Shown: one piece after another, positions 1 through 9,289 of the stretch | Layout: every line of letters begins with the position of its first letter | Numbering within the stretch: the first letter of the stretch is position 1 | Assembly: GCF_024323335.1 (NCBI RefSeq) | Contig: NC_066580.1 | Coordinates: 261,127,332-261,191,331, forward strand | Reading direction: 5' to 3' | From: Lathyrus oleraceus | Taxonomy: Eukaryota > Streptophyta > Magnoliopsida > Fabales > Fabaceae | DNA: 64,000 nt | Program-made: the position numbers and the translations under genes | The notes under the pieces: model-generated | The model's database searches: none | What the model was told of the DNA's origin: nothing | What the model saw: only the letters and a program-made list of their open reading frames with translations

Positions 1-588
1 GACCCTACGATGACCCTTTTACATCCAAAGGATAAAACTACTTATTTCTCAATAATAAGGACAGTTTTACCCTCATAAGGATAGGAAATACTCATAAAGA
101 CCTTGGGTCGGTATAACTCTTAATTGCTGGCTCACAACCTAAAACATTTTTTCACACCTCACACCTTTCAAAATTCCTTCAGAAAATCACCACTTGGTAT
201 ACATTCATACTAGAATCATTACCGAGTTATATTTTTCTAAACAATTTTCAAAACTAAACGAGATAATCACTTTGTATACATTCATACAAGAATCATTACA
301 AAGTTAAATTCTCTTTTCAAAACAATTTTCTAAACAATTCACAAACACTTTTTTTAGACAAAAATAATATAAGTGATCGAGCAATTAAGAGCCCATGGAT
401 AACCATGGATACAAAGGGTGCTAACACCTTCCCTTTGTATAATGTACCTCCCGAACCCAAAATCTAAATTAAGGTTTTTCCTGTTCTTTTCCACCTTTCC
501 TTATTGGATAAAAGAAAAGTCGGTGGCGACTCTTGCAAACCGCGACATTGCGATTAAAACCACAAAAAGTCCAGTTCACCGTATGACA
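1..588 (+). repeat. 5' LTR of element A (3' part only)
   Basis: It matches 10678-11267 almost base for base and ends in TATGACA, the inverted copy of the TGTCATA start of the LTR. It holds the U5 block GGTGCTAACACCTTCCC (417-433) and a PBS-like word TGGCGACTCT (524-533), 60 bases before the real PBS. The upstream part of this LTR lies outside the window. Confidence 0.93.
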
Positions 589-592
589 GAAC

Positions 593-610
593 TGGCGACT
601 CTGCTGGGGA
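593..610 (+). other. Primer binding site of element A
   Basis: TGGCGACTCTGCTGGGGA starts four bases after the LTR end. The same word follows the LTR of F, and close variants follow the LTRs of B and H. Published Ogre elements are described as primed by tRNA-Arg. I could not check the tRNA match here. Confidence 0.88.
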
Positions 611-1334
611 ATATTTAAAAAGAGAGGTTACCTTAAAAACAAGATCACTTATTCAATTTGTCTGATTTATTTTTAAGGGATTGCTTGGGTATGTTATGCT
701 TGAGTGAAAGATCCTACACCCGGATCTAGTGTACCTTAGGTAAGTAGCAAGAGATCATCGCGACTGTCCGGCGTATACTGGAATGGTCAAAATGATGGCT
801 ACGGTTAATGTGGCACTTTGGATGTCCTGATGTTCCTCATGTTAGTTGAGGAAATATTTGGCATTCGCGTGGTGCCATAAAAGCATTAACCAGACCTTTA
901 GAACCCTAATTGACTCATCCTGGCCATTAGAAAGTAGTGAGATAACTGGCTTCGGTTCCGACTGGAGTTGGTTGAGACTCGATACTACACTCTTTGAGAT
1001 TGGACTTCAGGGAAGCTTCGGTCAACCACTTGGTGTTGCACTGAAGTGGACTTAAGGAAAGGTCAATGATTTGAGATCCTTCTAGAACCCGGTTACTATT
1101 CTAAGACAGGTTGAACCCACCAAACTTCAGTGGGGAGGGTACTTACCTATGGAACTCATGCAAGCCTTAAAACCTAGGAATGATTGTTGTATGACTTGCT
1201 TATGCTTGTTATTTGTTTAATATCATAATATCATAACATCATAACATCATAACATCATAACATCATAACATTATGACATTGCACTAATCACTTCGAGGAC
1301 TTAGGGATTTAACTTGGCTCTATTTTGTAAGGCT
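611..1334 (+). other. Leader of element A with CATAA-type short tandem repeat
   Basis: Untranslated leader between PBS and ORF1, without a convincing ORF. Bases about 1221-1275 are a short tandem array of the words CATCATAA and CATAACAT. Element F has the same leader and the same array at about 30560-30605. Confidence 0.7.
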
Positions 1335-2663
1335 ATGGCTCCCAGGAAGACTATCCGGATAAATTTTGTAGTCATCTCTCCTCAACTCAAGGATTTAGTG
1401 TCAGAACTTCCTGATCAGGCTCAGTTCGTCAAAAAGCATGGTTCTCTCCTCGATTTGGTTACCACTGGTTTCAAAGAAGATATGATGAGAGTCCTATTCC
1501 AGTTCTTCGATCCTAAACATCATTGCTTCACATTCCCAGATTATCAGTTGGTGCCCACATTAGAAGAATTTTCCCAGCTGCTTGGGATACCTATTCTTGA
1601 TCAAATACCTTTCAGTGGTTTAGAAAAGATTCCGAGGTCCGAAAAAGTTGCCGCAGCTTTACACATGACAAAGTCAGATATTGAAGCTAATTGGGTAACA
1701 AGAAGTGGAGTTAAGGGTTTACTTGCCAAATTTCTGATGAATAAGGCCCGAGAATTCTTAAAAGTCATGAATGTCCATGCTTTCGAGGAGATTCTAGCAT
1801 TACTAATCTATGGTTTGGTGTTATTCCCTAATCCAGATCAATTCATAGATATGAATGCTATTCAGATATTTCTCGCTCGTAACCCTGTGCCTACCTTGCT
1901 CGGCGACATTCTGCATTCCCTTCACACTCGTACTATGAAGAGGCAAGGGACTCTCATGTGCTGCATACCTTTATTATCCAGGTGGTTTATTTCGCACCTT
2001 CCTCAGTCAGTCTTGAAGAATGAGCAAAGTTTGAGATGGTCTCAAAGGATAATGTCGCTCTCCCACTCAGACATCCGTTGGTGTCCTCATTTCAAAGAAA
2101 ACAATATCATCATTGACCGTTGTGGAGAATTCCCTAATGTACCACTCATGGGGATAAGAGGAGGTATTACTTATAATCCTGCTTTAGCCCTACGTCAGTT
2201 TGGTTGTGCTCGAAGAGATGGTCCACATGAAATAATTATACAAGGCACGGTGTTTGACTATGATAACGATTCCCAAGGTCTCCGTCAAAGATTTGTGCGA
2301 GCTTGGGGCATGGTGAAAAGAATTACTTTAGGACAGAAAAACTCTATTCCTATGGAACCTTATCTCAGATGGGTCCGCACAAGAGCTCGTGAACTTGTCA
2401 TGCCATATCTGGCAGTCGGACCACTGATTGTTGAACCAGAAGCTGAAGGAGGTACTCCTCAGATCGTTCCTTATCCAGATATGCCTACCGATGTTGAAGA
2501 GTTAAAGAAGTCCTGGATCCAGTTGAGAGAGGAAAGGGATACTTTTGAAGCCCAGTTCTGTGCTACAAGGAAGAAGGTGTTAGAGCTCACCGGCCAGCTT
2601 AATGAGGAACGAAGACTCAATACATATCTTCGCCCAAAAAGAAGCCGTCCCTGGGAGACCTGA
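1335..2663 (+). CDS. ORF1 protein of element A (DUF7745-type, Ogre ORF1)
   Basis: An uninterrupted reading frame of 442 codons. I chose the ATG at 1335 (MAPRKT) because related ORF1s start with a short basic N-terminus; an in-frame ATG at 1314 would add seven residues. The protein has the block pattern of the plant DUF7745 family: FDPKHHCFTFPDY near residue 55, PTLEEFSQLLG, LLIYGLVLFPNPDQF near 165, RNPVPTLLGD, IRGGITYNPALALRQ near 275, then a charged helical tail, probably a coiled coil, over the last 55 residues. ORF1 upstream of gag is a hallmark of Ogre elements; its function is unknown. The versions in E and B are broken, so this is the only intact copy in the window. It is notable that it stays open in an element lacking most of pol. 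Confidence 0.85.
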   Translation: MAPRKTIRINFVVISPQLKDLVSELPDQAQFVKKHGSLLDLVTTGFKEDMMRVLFQFFDPKHHCFTFPDYQLVPTLEEFSQLLGIPILDQIPFSGLEKIPRSEKVAAALHMTKSDIEANWVTRSGVKGLLAKFLMNKAREFLKVMNVHAFEEILALLIYGLVLFPNPDQFIDMNAIQIFLARNPVPTLLGDILHSLHTRTMKRQGTLMCCIPLLSRWFISHLPQSVLKNEQSLRWSQRIMSLSHSDIRWCPHFKENNIIIDRCGEFPNVPLMGIRGGITYNPALALRQFGCARRDGPHEIIIQGTVFDYDNDSQGLRQRFVRAWGMVKRITLGQKNSIPMEPYLRWVRTRARELVMPYLAVGPLIVEPEAEGGTPQIVPYPDMPTDVEELKKSWIQLREERDTFEAQFCATRKKVLELTGQLNEERRLNTYLRPKRSRPWET

Positions 2664-2867
2664 GCTTTTATTGTATTTTACTTCTTATTATAATGAATAT
2701 TAATCAAATATTATTAATAAAAGTGGCTTTCTTTTTTGGTAGTTTATGCAAAATTAAATTCCAAAAGTCCTTGAAAACATTTCATACATTGCATAGCATA
2801 ACATGACATTGCATAACAGGTACTCTAAAAGGATCAGTATTCTCACGGTTTTCCTTCAAACAGAAAA

Positions 2868-3401
2868 ATGGACCTCGAACAAACTGTCAAAGATCTCCAG
2901 GCTCAGAATGCTCAACTCCAGGAGATGATCTTGAACTTATCCAAGGGGGAGGAGGAACTGAAGACTCTCTTGCTCAAGAAGAAAAAGGACAAGAAATCTG
3001 TGAGGCACATTAACCCGGGAAGAAGGCAGTTTACGAAGATCAATATGACTTTAGCACAAGCACTGCAGGGTATGCTAAAAGTAAATTTAATTACCCTCAG
3101 AGATCCTCCTGCAAAACCCAACACTACTTCTCCTCGTTATAATCCCAACGCCAGGTGTGCCTATCACTCCGATAGCCCCGGGCATGATACGAATGATTGC
3201 TGGTCGCTGAAGAACAAGATTCAGGATATGATCGACGCTGGGGAATTTGAATTTGATCCTCTGGATATTCCTAATGTCATCACTGCTCCTATGCCCGATC
3301 ATGACAAGACTGTTAATGCTGTAGAAGATGTGAATAGCGATTGCAACTTGGATAATTGGAAGGCTGAAGACACTATTCCAACTTCCTTTAGTCAGGAGTA
3401 A
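2868..3401 (+). CDS. gag: Shortened Gag-like protein of element A
   Basis: 177 codons, beginning MDLEQTVKDLQAQN. The first 45 residues form a coiled-coil-like segment that corresponds to the start of Gag in E and G. The protein then jumps to the C-terminal part of Gag: a segment ending LRDPPAKPNTTSPRYNP that aligns with the MTYAELYPSLIERKLITPRDPP region of E and G, followed by a zinc-knuckle-like CAYHSDSPGHDTNDC. The capsid-like middle, about 300 residues in E and G, is absent. Element F has the same shortened form (30829-31398), so this is an inherited state and not a private deletion. It could still bind RNA but should not form a capsid alone. Confidence 0.78.
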   Translation: MDLEQTVKDLQAQNAQLQEMILNLSKGEEELKTLLLKKKKDKKSVRHINPGRRQFTKINMTLAQALQGMLKVNLITLRDPPAKPNTTSPRYNPNARCAYHSDSPGHDTNDCWSLKNKIQDMIDAGEFEFDPLDIPNVITAPMPDHDKTVNAVEDVNSDCNLDNWKAEDTIPTSFSQE

Positions 3402-3602
3402 TTGTTTGTCGTTTATTCAATGTATCAAATTTGGTTAAATGTTTTGTCATTCTCATAAGCATATTCATATTCAATAAATCAATGGACTTTTTGCATTCAA
3501 ATATTGCGCTCTTTATCTTTCCTGTCATTTTTCAAATAAGCTATGCTTTCTTGCACACACTCACGTAACAAATTGCGTATCCACATCCACTCTGGATCCT
3601 GT

Positions 3603-4230
3603 TGATAATAGTTCTGCTACTGTTCATTATGACTTCGAAAATCCGATCTACCAAGCCGAAGATGGAAGTGAGGAAGATTGTGAAGTACCTGAAGAACTTG
3701 CCAGACTGTTACTGAAAGAAGAAAGGACTGTACAGCCGCATGAGGAGTCAATTGAAACTGTCGATCTGAGTACTAAAAGTAGACAAGAAAGAAGTCAGAA
3801 GCCTCTTGGGGCACTTGAATTACATTTCCCGGTTTATATCCTACTTGACTGCTACTTGCAAACCTATCTTCAAATTACTGAGGACAGTCAAGAGATGATG
3901 AATGTCAGGAAACTTTTGATAAAATCAAGAAGTGTCTCCAAGAACCTCCAATTCTGACACCACCAGTTGAAGGAAGACCTCTAATCATGTATTTGACCGT
4001 GTTAGAAAATCCAATGAGGTGTGTTGGGGCAACATGACGAGTCTGGTCGAAAAGAGCATGCCATATACCACCTTAGCAAAAGGTACCGACTGGGGAAACA
4101 AGATACTCATAGCTCGAGAAAGCTTGCTGCGCTTTGGCTTGGGCTGCTCGCCGACTAAGACAGTACATGTTGAATCATACCACTTTATTGATTTCTAAGA
4201 TGGGTTCTATCAAATATCTATTCGAGAAAC
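3603..4230 (+). pseudogene. pol: Pol remnants of element A: linker before RT, then RT end and RNase H pieces
   Basis: Conceptual translation from about 3618 gives a linker (NPIYQAEDGSEEDCEVPEEL) equivalent to the segment just before RT in E. It then jumps, at the words corresponding to KKEVRG, to the region after the RT catalytic core, and on to a damaged RNase H with LNHTTLLISKM. The RT core with YVDD is missing. Frameshifts and stops are scattered, for example in the segment 3790-4100. The jump sits at the same place as in F (31808). Confidence 0.8.
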
Positions 4231-4914
4231 TTGTTGTCTCCTGAAAGAGTTATCACTGATAATAGTGCTAATTTGAACAACAAGATGGTTACTGAACTCT
4301 GCACGCGGTTCAAAATAAAACACTCTAATTCTTCTCCGTACCGGCCAAGGATGAACGGCGCCGTGGAGGCTGCTAACAATGTCCAGAAGCTTATACAAAA
4401 GATGACAGTAATGTACAAAGACTGGCATGAGATGTTACCATTTGCTTTTCATGACTATCGCACTTCAGTACGCACTTCGACAGGGGCAGCTCCGTTCTCT
4501 TTAGTCTATGGAATGGAAGCCATCTTACCAGTGGAAGTTCAGGTTCCCTCGCTAAGAATCATGAAAGAGGCGGGCTTAGATGAAGAGGAACGGATTCAGA
4601 CTCGACTCGATCAGATAAATTTGATGGATGAGAAGAGACTTGCGGCTGTATGTCACGGGCAGATATATCAGAAGCGCATGACCAGGGCATTCAACAAAAA
4701 GGTCAAGAGACAAGTGTATCAAATTGGCGACTTGGTAATCAAGTGTATCGTGCTACCGCAAACTGATCCCAGAGGCAAATGGACTCCCACGTACAAAGGG
4801 CCATTTGTAGTTAAGAAGGTATTCTCTGGTGGAGCCATGATACTTGCTACAGTGGATGGCGAAGATTTCCCGCATCCCGTGAACGCGGACATAGTTAAAA
4901 AATACTACGCATGA
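4231..4914 (+). pseudogene. pol: Integrase C-terminal half of element A, open but truncated
   Basis: An open frame of 227 codons. It begins after a deletion joining RNase H to integrase, so the ATG at 4231 is probably accidental. It keeps the second catalytic aspartate (ITDNS) and the glutamate region (NGAVEAAN), the segment with SLVYGMEAILPVEV, and the C-terminal domain ending in VKKYYA. The zinc-binding HHCC domain and the first catalytic aspartate are gone, so it cannot be an active integrase. The C-terminal domain could in principle still fold. The pol stop is directly followed by the hairpin modules at 4925. Confidence 0.82.
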
Positions 4915-4924
4915 AGAAGACCCG

Positions 4925-5110
4925 CTAGATCGACGTATCTAGGCAAAAGTAAGGGCATCCCGGCGAACCAAAAGGGTTCGGGCAAAAATTAGGGATATAT
5001 ATAAAAAAATGTACACCCGGCAAGTCGAAAACCTGAAAAGGTGGCTTGGGCAAAAAAGGGTATCCTGGTGGGCTGAAAACCTGAAAAGGCGGTCCAGGCA
5101 AAAATTAGGG
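4925..5110 (+). other. Four post-pol hairpin modules with GGCAAAA tails (element A)
   Basis: Module 1: CTAGAT (4925-4930) pairs with ATCTAG (4937-4942). Module 2: CGAACC (4964-4969) with GGTTCG (4975-4980). Module 3: CAAGTC (5021-5026) with GGCTTG (5043-5048), one G-U. Module 4: TGGGCT (5069-5074) with GGTCCA (5091-5096), two G-U. Each is followed within three bases by GGCAAAA. Modules 3 and 4 share the loop words GAAAACCTGAAAAGG. The same arrangement follows the pol stop in F, E and G. Confidence 0.72.
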
Positions 5111-5564
5111 ATTAAAGCGTATGACTATGTCCCGGTCTCAGTCAACTTTCATCCAAGTTCGAGGGACTGACCAAGCCAATCACTTCTATCCGACAGCAAG
5201 GGATGAGATGCTCGAAGACATAATGACAGTAGTAGGCTTAAAATCAATAGGACTTCTTCCACATAGCTATCTCTTTGTTTTCGACAATTTCCTCTTACTA
5301 GGATTTCTGTCTCCTTGTACACAAATTGCCTGTTTATAGGCCTCCTTTCAAAATCAATACAACCTTCTTTCAAAAAAGATACTTTTGTTTTTACTTTTTC
5401 TGTTTTGTTTGCGTAAACGTCCATTGATTTAATTTGAATTAATATGTGCATTTGAATATGATCAATGTTTATCAAAAATACGTACATAGAATAGCAATAG
5501 CAATTACTACAAGACTTCGGGATCGAGGATAAGGTCTAATCATGCTTCCAATGAATCCACTACC

Positions 5565-5830
5565 AATTCTCTTCCCCCAGCAAGTCTGTTTTTCCCCAGA
5601 AGAAGTTGGCAGTATTCCCCGGCACAGCCAGCTATTCCCCAACAGAGGTCGGCATCATCAGACAGATTGATCATCTCATCCATCCCCAGCCAGGCTCTGT
5701 TGAATATCTCTACCATCAGACAGAAATCAGAACCCCCAGCCGAGAGAGGGTCCTCAACACGAATATCTCCAATCAGTAGATGGGGATTTATTTTCCCCAG
5801 TAGAGTCCCCAAGCAGAACTTCTCATACGC
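5565..5830 (+). repeat. CCCC-box region
   Basis: Irregular repeats of the type TCCCCAG(C/A)... spaced about 25-60 bases, for example CCCCAGAAGAAGTTGGCAG near 5595 and CCCCAACAGAGGTCGGCA near 5637. They resemble the complement of the PBS (TCCCCAGCAGAGTCGCCA). F has a similar stretch at about 33490-33690. Confidence 0.5.
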
Positions 5831-6333
5831 ATAACTCATTCATTACATCATTTCACAGCATACGCATGCATACAACATTCGCATTTATTTTCGAAAGCAT
5901 AAAACATCTCATGCATCATGACATAGCATAAAGCTAACTTTTCTTTGCAGGTTAATTATCCTCCTGATATAGTCAAAGTAAGAGGCTCATTCAGGCAGAC
6001 GCCTTTATCAATCACAGACAAGATTCAGATACATATTCCAGATGCAATTCATGGGAACATTCATTCTGACAACACTTCGATATCCTCCTAGCGATGGCAT
6101 CTTTAAGCCCATCCCAGACATTTATTGCAAGTACAACGTATACAGATACAGCCTAACATACGGTTCATTCTGATTCAGCTCAACATATGACTCCTTCAAC
6201 TCAGATACGATCTAGCATACGATCCATTCTGACCCTCAACAACTCAGATACGATCTAGCGTACGATCCATTCTGACCTTCTTCAACTCAAGTACAGTCTA
6301 ATGCACGACCAAGTTAGACCTTCATCTTCCCAT

Positions 6334-8573
6334 ATGCTACCTTCGAACAGGTACATTTCTGGATGGTAGTCCAGTATACGGCTACTCCCTTTCCCAGATG
6401 CTACCTTCGGACAAGTACATTTCTGGATGGTAGTCCAGTATACGGCTACTCCCTTTCCCAGATGCTACCTTCGGACAGGTACATTTCTGGATGGTAGTCT
6501 AGTATACGGCTACTCCCTTTCTCAGATGCTACCTTCGGACAGGTACATTTCTGAATGGTAGTCTAGTATACGGCTGCTCCCTTTCTCAGATGCTACCTTC
6601 GGACAGGTACATTTCTGGATGGTAGTCCAGTATACGGCTGCTCCCTTTCCCAGATGCTACCTTCGGACAGGTACATTTCTGGATGGTAGTCCAGTATACG
6701 GCTACTCCCTTTCTCAGATGCTACCTTCGGACAGGTACATTTCTGAATGGTAGTCTAGTATACGGCTGCTCCCTTTCCCAGATGCTACCTTCGGACAGGT
6801 ACATTTCTGGATGGTAGTCCAGTATACGGCTACTCCCTTTCCCAGATGCTACCTTCGGACAGGTACATTTCTGGATGGTAGTCTAGTATACGGCTACTCC
6901 CTTTCCCAGATGCTACCTTCGGACAGGTACATTTCTGGATGGTAGTCTAGTATACGGCTACTCCCTTTCCCAGATGCTACCTTCGGACAGGTACATTTCT
7001 GGATGGTAGTCCAGTATACGGCTACTCCCTTTCCCAGATGCTACCTTCGGACAGGTACATTTCTGGATGGTAGTCCAGTATACGGCTACTCCCTTTCTCA
7101 GATGCTACCTTCGGACAGGTACATTTCTGAATGGTAGTCTAGTATACGGCTACTCCCTTTCCCAGATGCTACCTTCGGACAGGTACATTTCTGGATGGTA
7201 GTCCAGTATACGGCTACTCCCTTTCTCAGATGCTACCTTCGGACAGGTACATTTCTGAATGGTAGTCTAGTATACAGCTACTCCCTTTCCTAGATGCTAC
7301 CTTCGGACAGGTACATTTCTGGATGGTAGTCCAGTATACGGCTACTCCCTTTCCCAGATGCTACCTTCGGACAGGTACATTTCTGAATGGTAGTCTAGTA
7401 TACGGCTGCTCCCTTTCCCAGATGCTACCTTCGGACAGGTACATTTCTGGATGGTAGTCCAGTATACGGCTACTCCCTTTCCCAGATGCTACCTTCGGAC
7501 AGGTACATTTCTGGATGGTAGTCTAGTATACGGCTACTCCCTTTCCCAGATGCTACCTTCGGACAGGTACATTTCTGGATGGTAGTCCAGTATACGGCTA
7601 CTCCCTTTCCCAGATGATACCTTCGGACAGGTACATTTCTGGATGGTAGTCCAGTATACGGCTACTCCCTTTCCCGGATGCTACCTTCGGACAGGTACAT
7701 TTCTGGATGGTAGTCCAGTATACAGCTACTCCCTTACTCAGATGCTACCTTCGGACAGGTACATTTCTGGATGGTAGTCCAGTATACGGCTACTCCCTTT
7801 CCCGGATGCTACCTTCGGACAGGTACATTTCTGGATGGTAGTCCAGTATACAGCTACTCCCTTACTCAGATGCTACCTTCGGACAGGTACATTTCTGAAT
7901 GGTAGTCTAGTATACGGCTACTCCCTTTCCCAGATGCTACCTTCGGACAGGTACATTTCTGGATGGTAGTCCAGTATACGGCTACTCCCTTTCCCAGATG
8001 CTACCTTCGGACAGGTACATTTCTGAATGGTAGTCTAGTATACGGCTGCTCCCTTTCCCAGATGCTACCTTCGGACAGGTACATTTCTGGATGGTAGTCC
8101 AGTATACGGCTACTCCCTTTCCCAGATGCTACCTTCGGACAGGTACATTTCTGGATGGTAGTCTAATATACGGCTACTCCCTTTCCCAGATGCTACCTTC
8201 GGACAGGTACATTTCTGGATGGTAGTCCAGTATACGGCTACTCCCTTTCCCAGATGATACCTTCGGACAGGTACATTTCTGGATGGTAGTCCAGTATACG
8301 GCTACTCCCTTTCCCGGATGCTACCTTCTGACAGGTACATTTCTGGATGGTAGTCCAGTATACAGCTACTCCCTTACTCAGATGCTACCTTCGGACAGGT
8401 ACATTTCTGGATGGTAGTCCAGTATACGGCTACTCCCTTTCCCGGATGCTACCTTCGGACAGGTACATTTCTGGATGGTAGTCCAGTATACAGCTACTCC
8501 CTTACTCAGATGCTACCTTCGGACAGGTACATTTCTGAATGGTAGTCTAGTATACGGCTACTCCCTTACTCAG
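6334..8573 (+). repeat. 64-bp minisatellite, exactly 35 units
   Basis: The word ATGCTACC recurs at 6334, 6398, 6462, 6526, 6590 and so on to 8574, so 2240 bases equal 35 units of 64 with no net indel. Units differ by a few substitutions (for example GGATGG or GAATGG, GTCC or GTCT). Each unit holds two inverted repeats: TACC...GGTA and GTAGTC...GGCTAC, each around eight bases. A 10-unit (640-bp) block occurs twice: GATGATACC at 7613 and 8253, CCCGGATG at 7673 and 8313 and again at 7801 and 8441. Confidence 0.95.
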
Positions 8574-9030
8574 ATGCTACCTAGTGCACGGTACATTTCT
8601 GAAGTGTAGTCTAGTGTACGACTACTCCCTTTTAGCATCAGATTCAGCCTACTGAACGGCTCATTCTGCAACTCAGATTCGATTTAATGTACGATCCATT
8701 CTGAGCTCCAGCAACTCCAATACGGTCTAACGTACGACCCATTCGGATCCTCAACTACTCAGATGCTACCTAGTGTACGGTACATTTCTGAAGTGTAGTC
8801 TAGTGTACGACCACCCCTTTCATCATCAGATTCAGCCTAACGGACGGCTCTCTCTTCAACTCAGATACGATCTAGCGTATGGTCCATTCTGATCCTTTAT
8901 CCCCAACAGCATATGACACACTCCGACTCCCCAGCGAAGTCGGCAGCCTAATGGATGACTCATTATTCGGTCTAATGTACGACCCAGTGTGGCACCCATG
9001 TCTTCAAATTGGCCTAATGTACGGCTCGAT
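8574..9030 (+). other. Single covarying hairpins after the minisatellite (element A)
   Basis: Short inverted repeats around eight-base loops: GTAGTC/GACTAC (8606-8625, loop TAGTGTAC), GGTC/GACC (8724-8739), TACC/GGTA (8767-8782), AGCC/GGCT (8834-8849), GGTC/GACC near 8965, and wobble versions near 8677 and 8866. Many have outer CAGA...TCTG arms. Stem letters differ between copies while remaining complementary. Confidence 0.7.
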
Positions 9031-9200
9031 CTGAAGCTTTCGTCATCAAACCTCCCGGATGGCATCTTTAAGCCCATCTCCATCAAGACCAACTGTCGAT
9101 TCTCAAGTGCAAATTTTTGGGGCATTCTAGTGTTCAATAATCTTCCACCTCCAAACCACGAATGGCATACACGCCATCCTAACTCTCTCGGTTCAAGAAT

Positions 9201-9216
9201 ATTGAACAGGGGCAGC
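9201..9216 (+). other. Polypurine tract of element A
   Basis: ATTGAACAGGGGCAGC lies directly before the TGTCATA of the 3' LTR. F has the same AGGGGCAGC, and G has AGGGGCATC on its sense strand. It is interrupted by pyrimidines but sits at the required place for plus-strand priming. Confidence 0.75.
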
Positions 9217-9248
9217 TGTCATACCCCAAAAATTACCCATCATTTTTC

Positions 9249-9249
<1 letters not shown>

Positions 9250-9289
<40 letters not shown>

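Larger units (their letters stand above)
4915..9216 (+). other. 3' untranslated region of element A
   Basis: A 4.3-kb non-coding region. In order it holds four hairpin modules with GGCAAAA tails (4925-5110), unremarkable sequence (5111-5564), a stretch with about eight CCCC boxes (5565-5830), single covarying hairpins (6140-6330), the 64-bp minisatellite (6334-8573), more single hairpins (8574-9030), and a low-information end before the polypurine tract. Long repeat-bearing 3' UTRs are known for Ogre elements. Confidence 0.8.

Noticed and set aside
4231..4914. Integrase-like frame of A as an active integrase
   Set aside because: The zinc-binding domain and the first catalytic aspartate are missing; it is only the C-terminal half.
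6334..8573. Tandem array as a possible CRISPR
   Set aside because: There are no unique spacers; the whole 64-base unit is repeated. It lies in a plant retrotransposon UTR.
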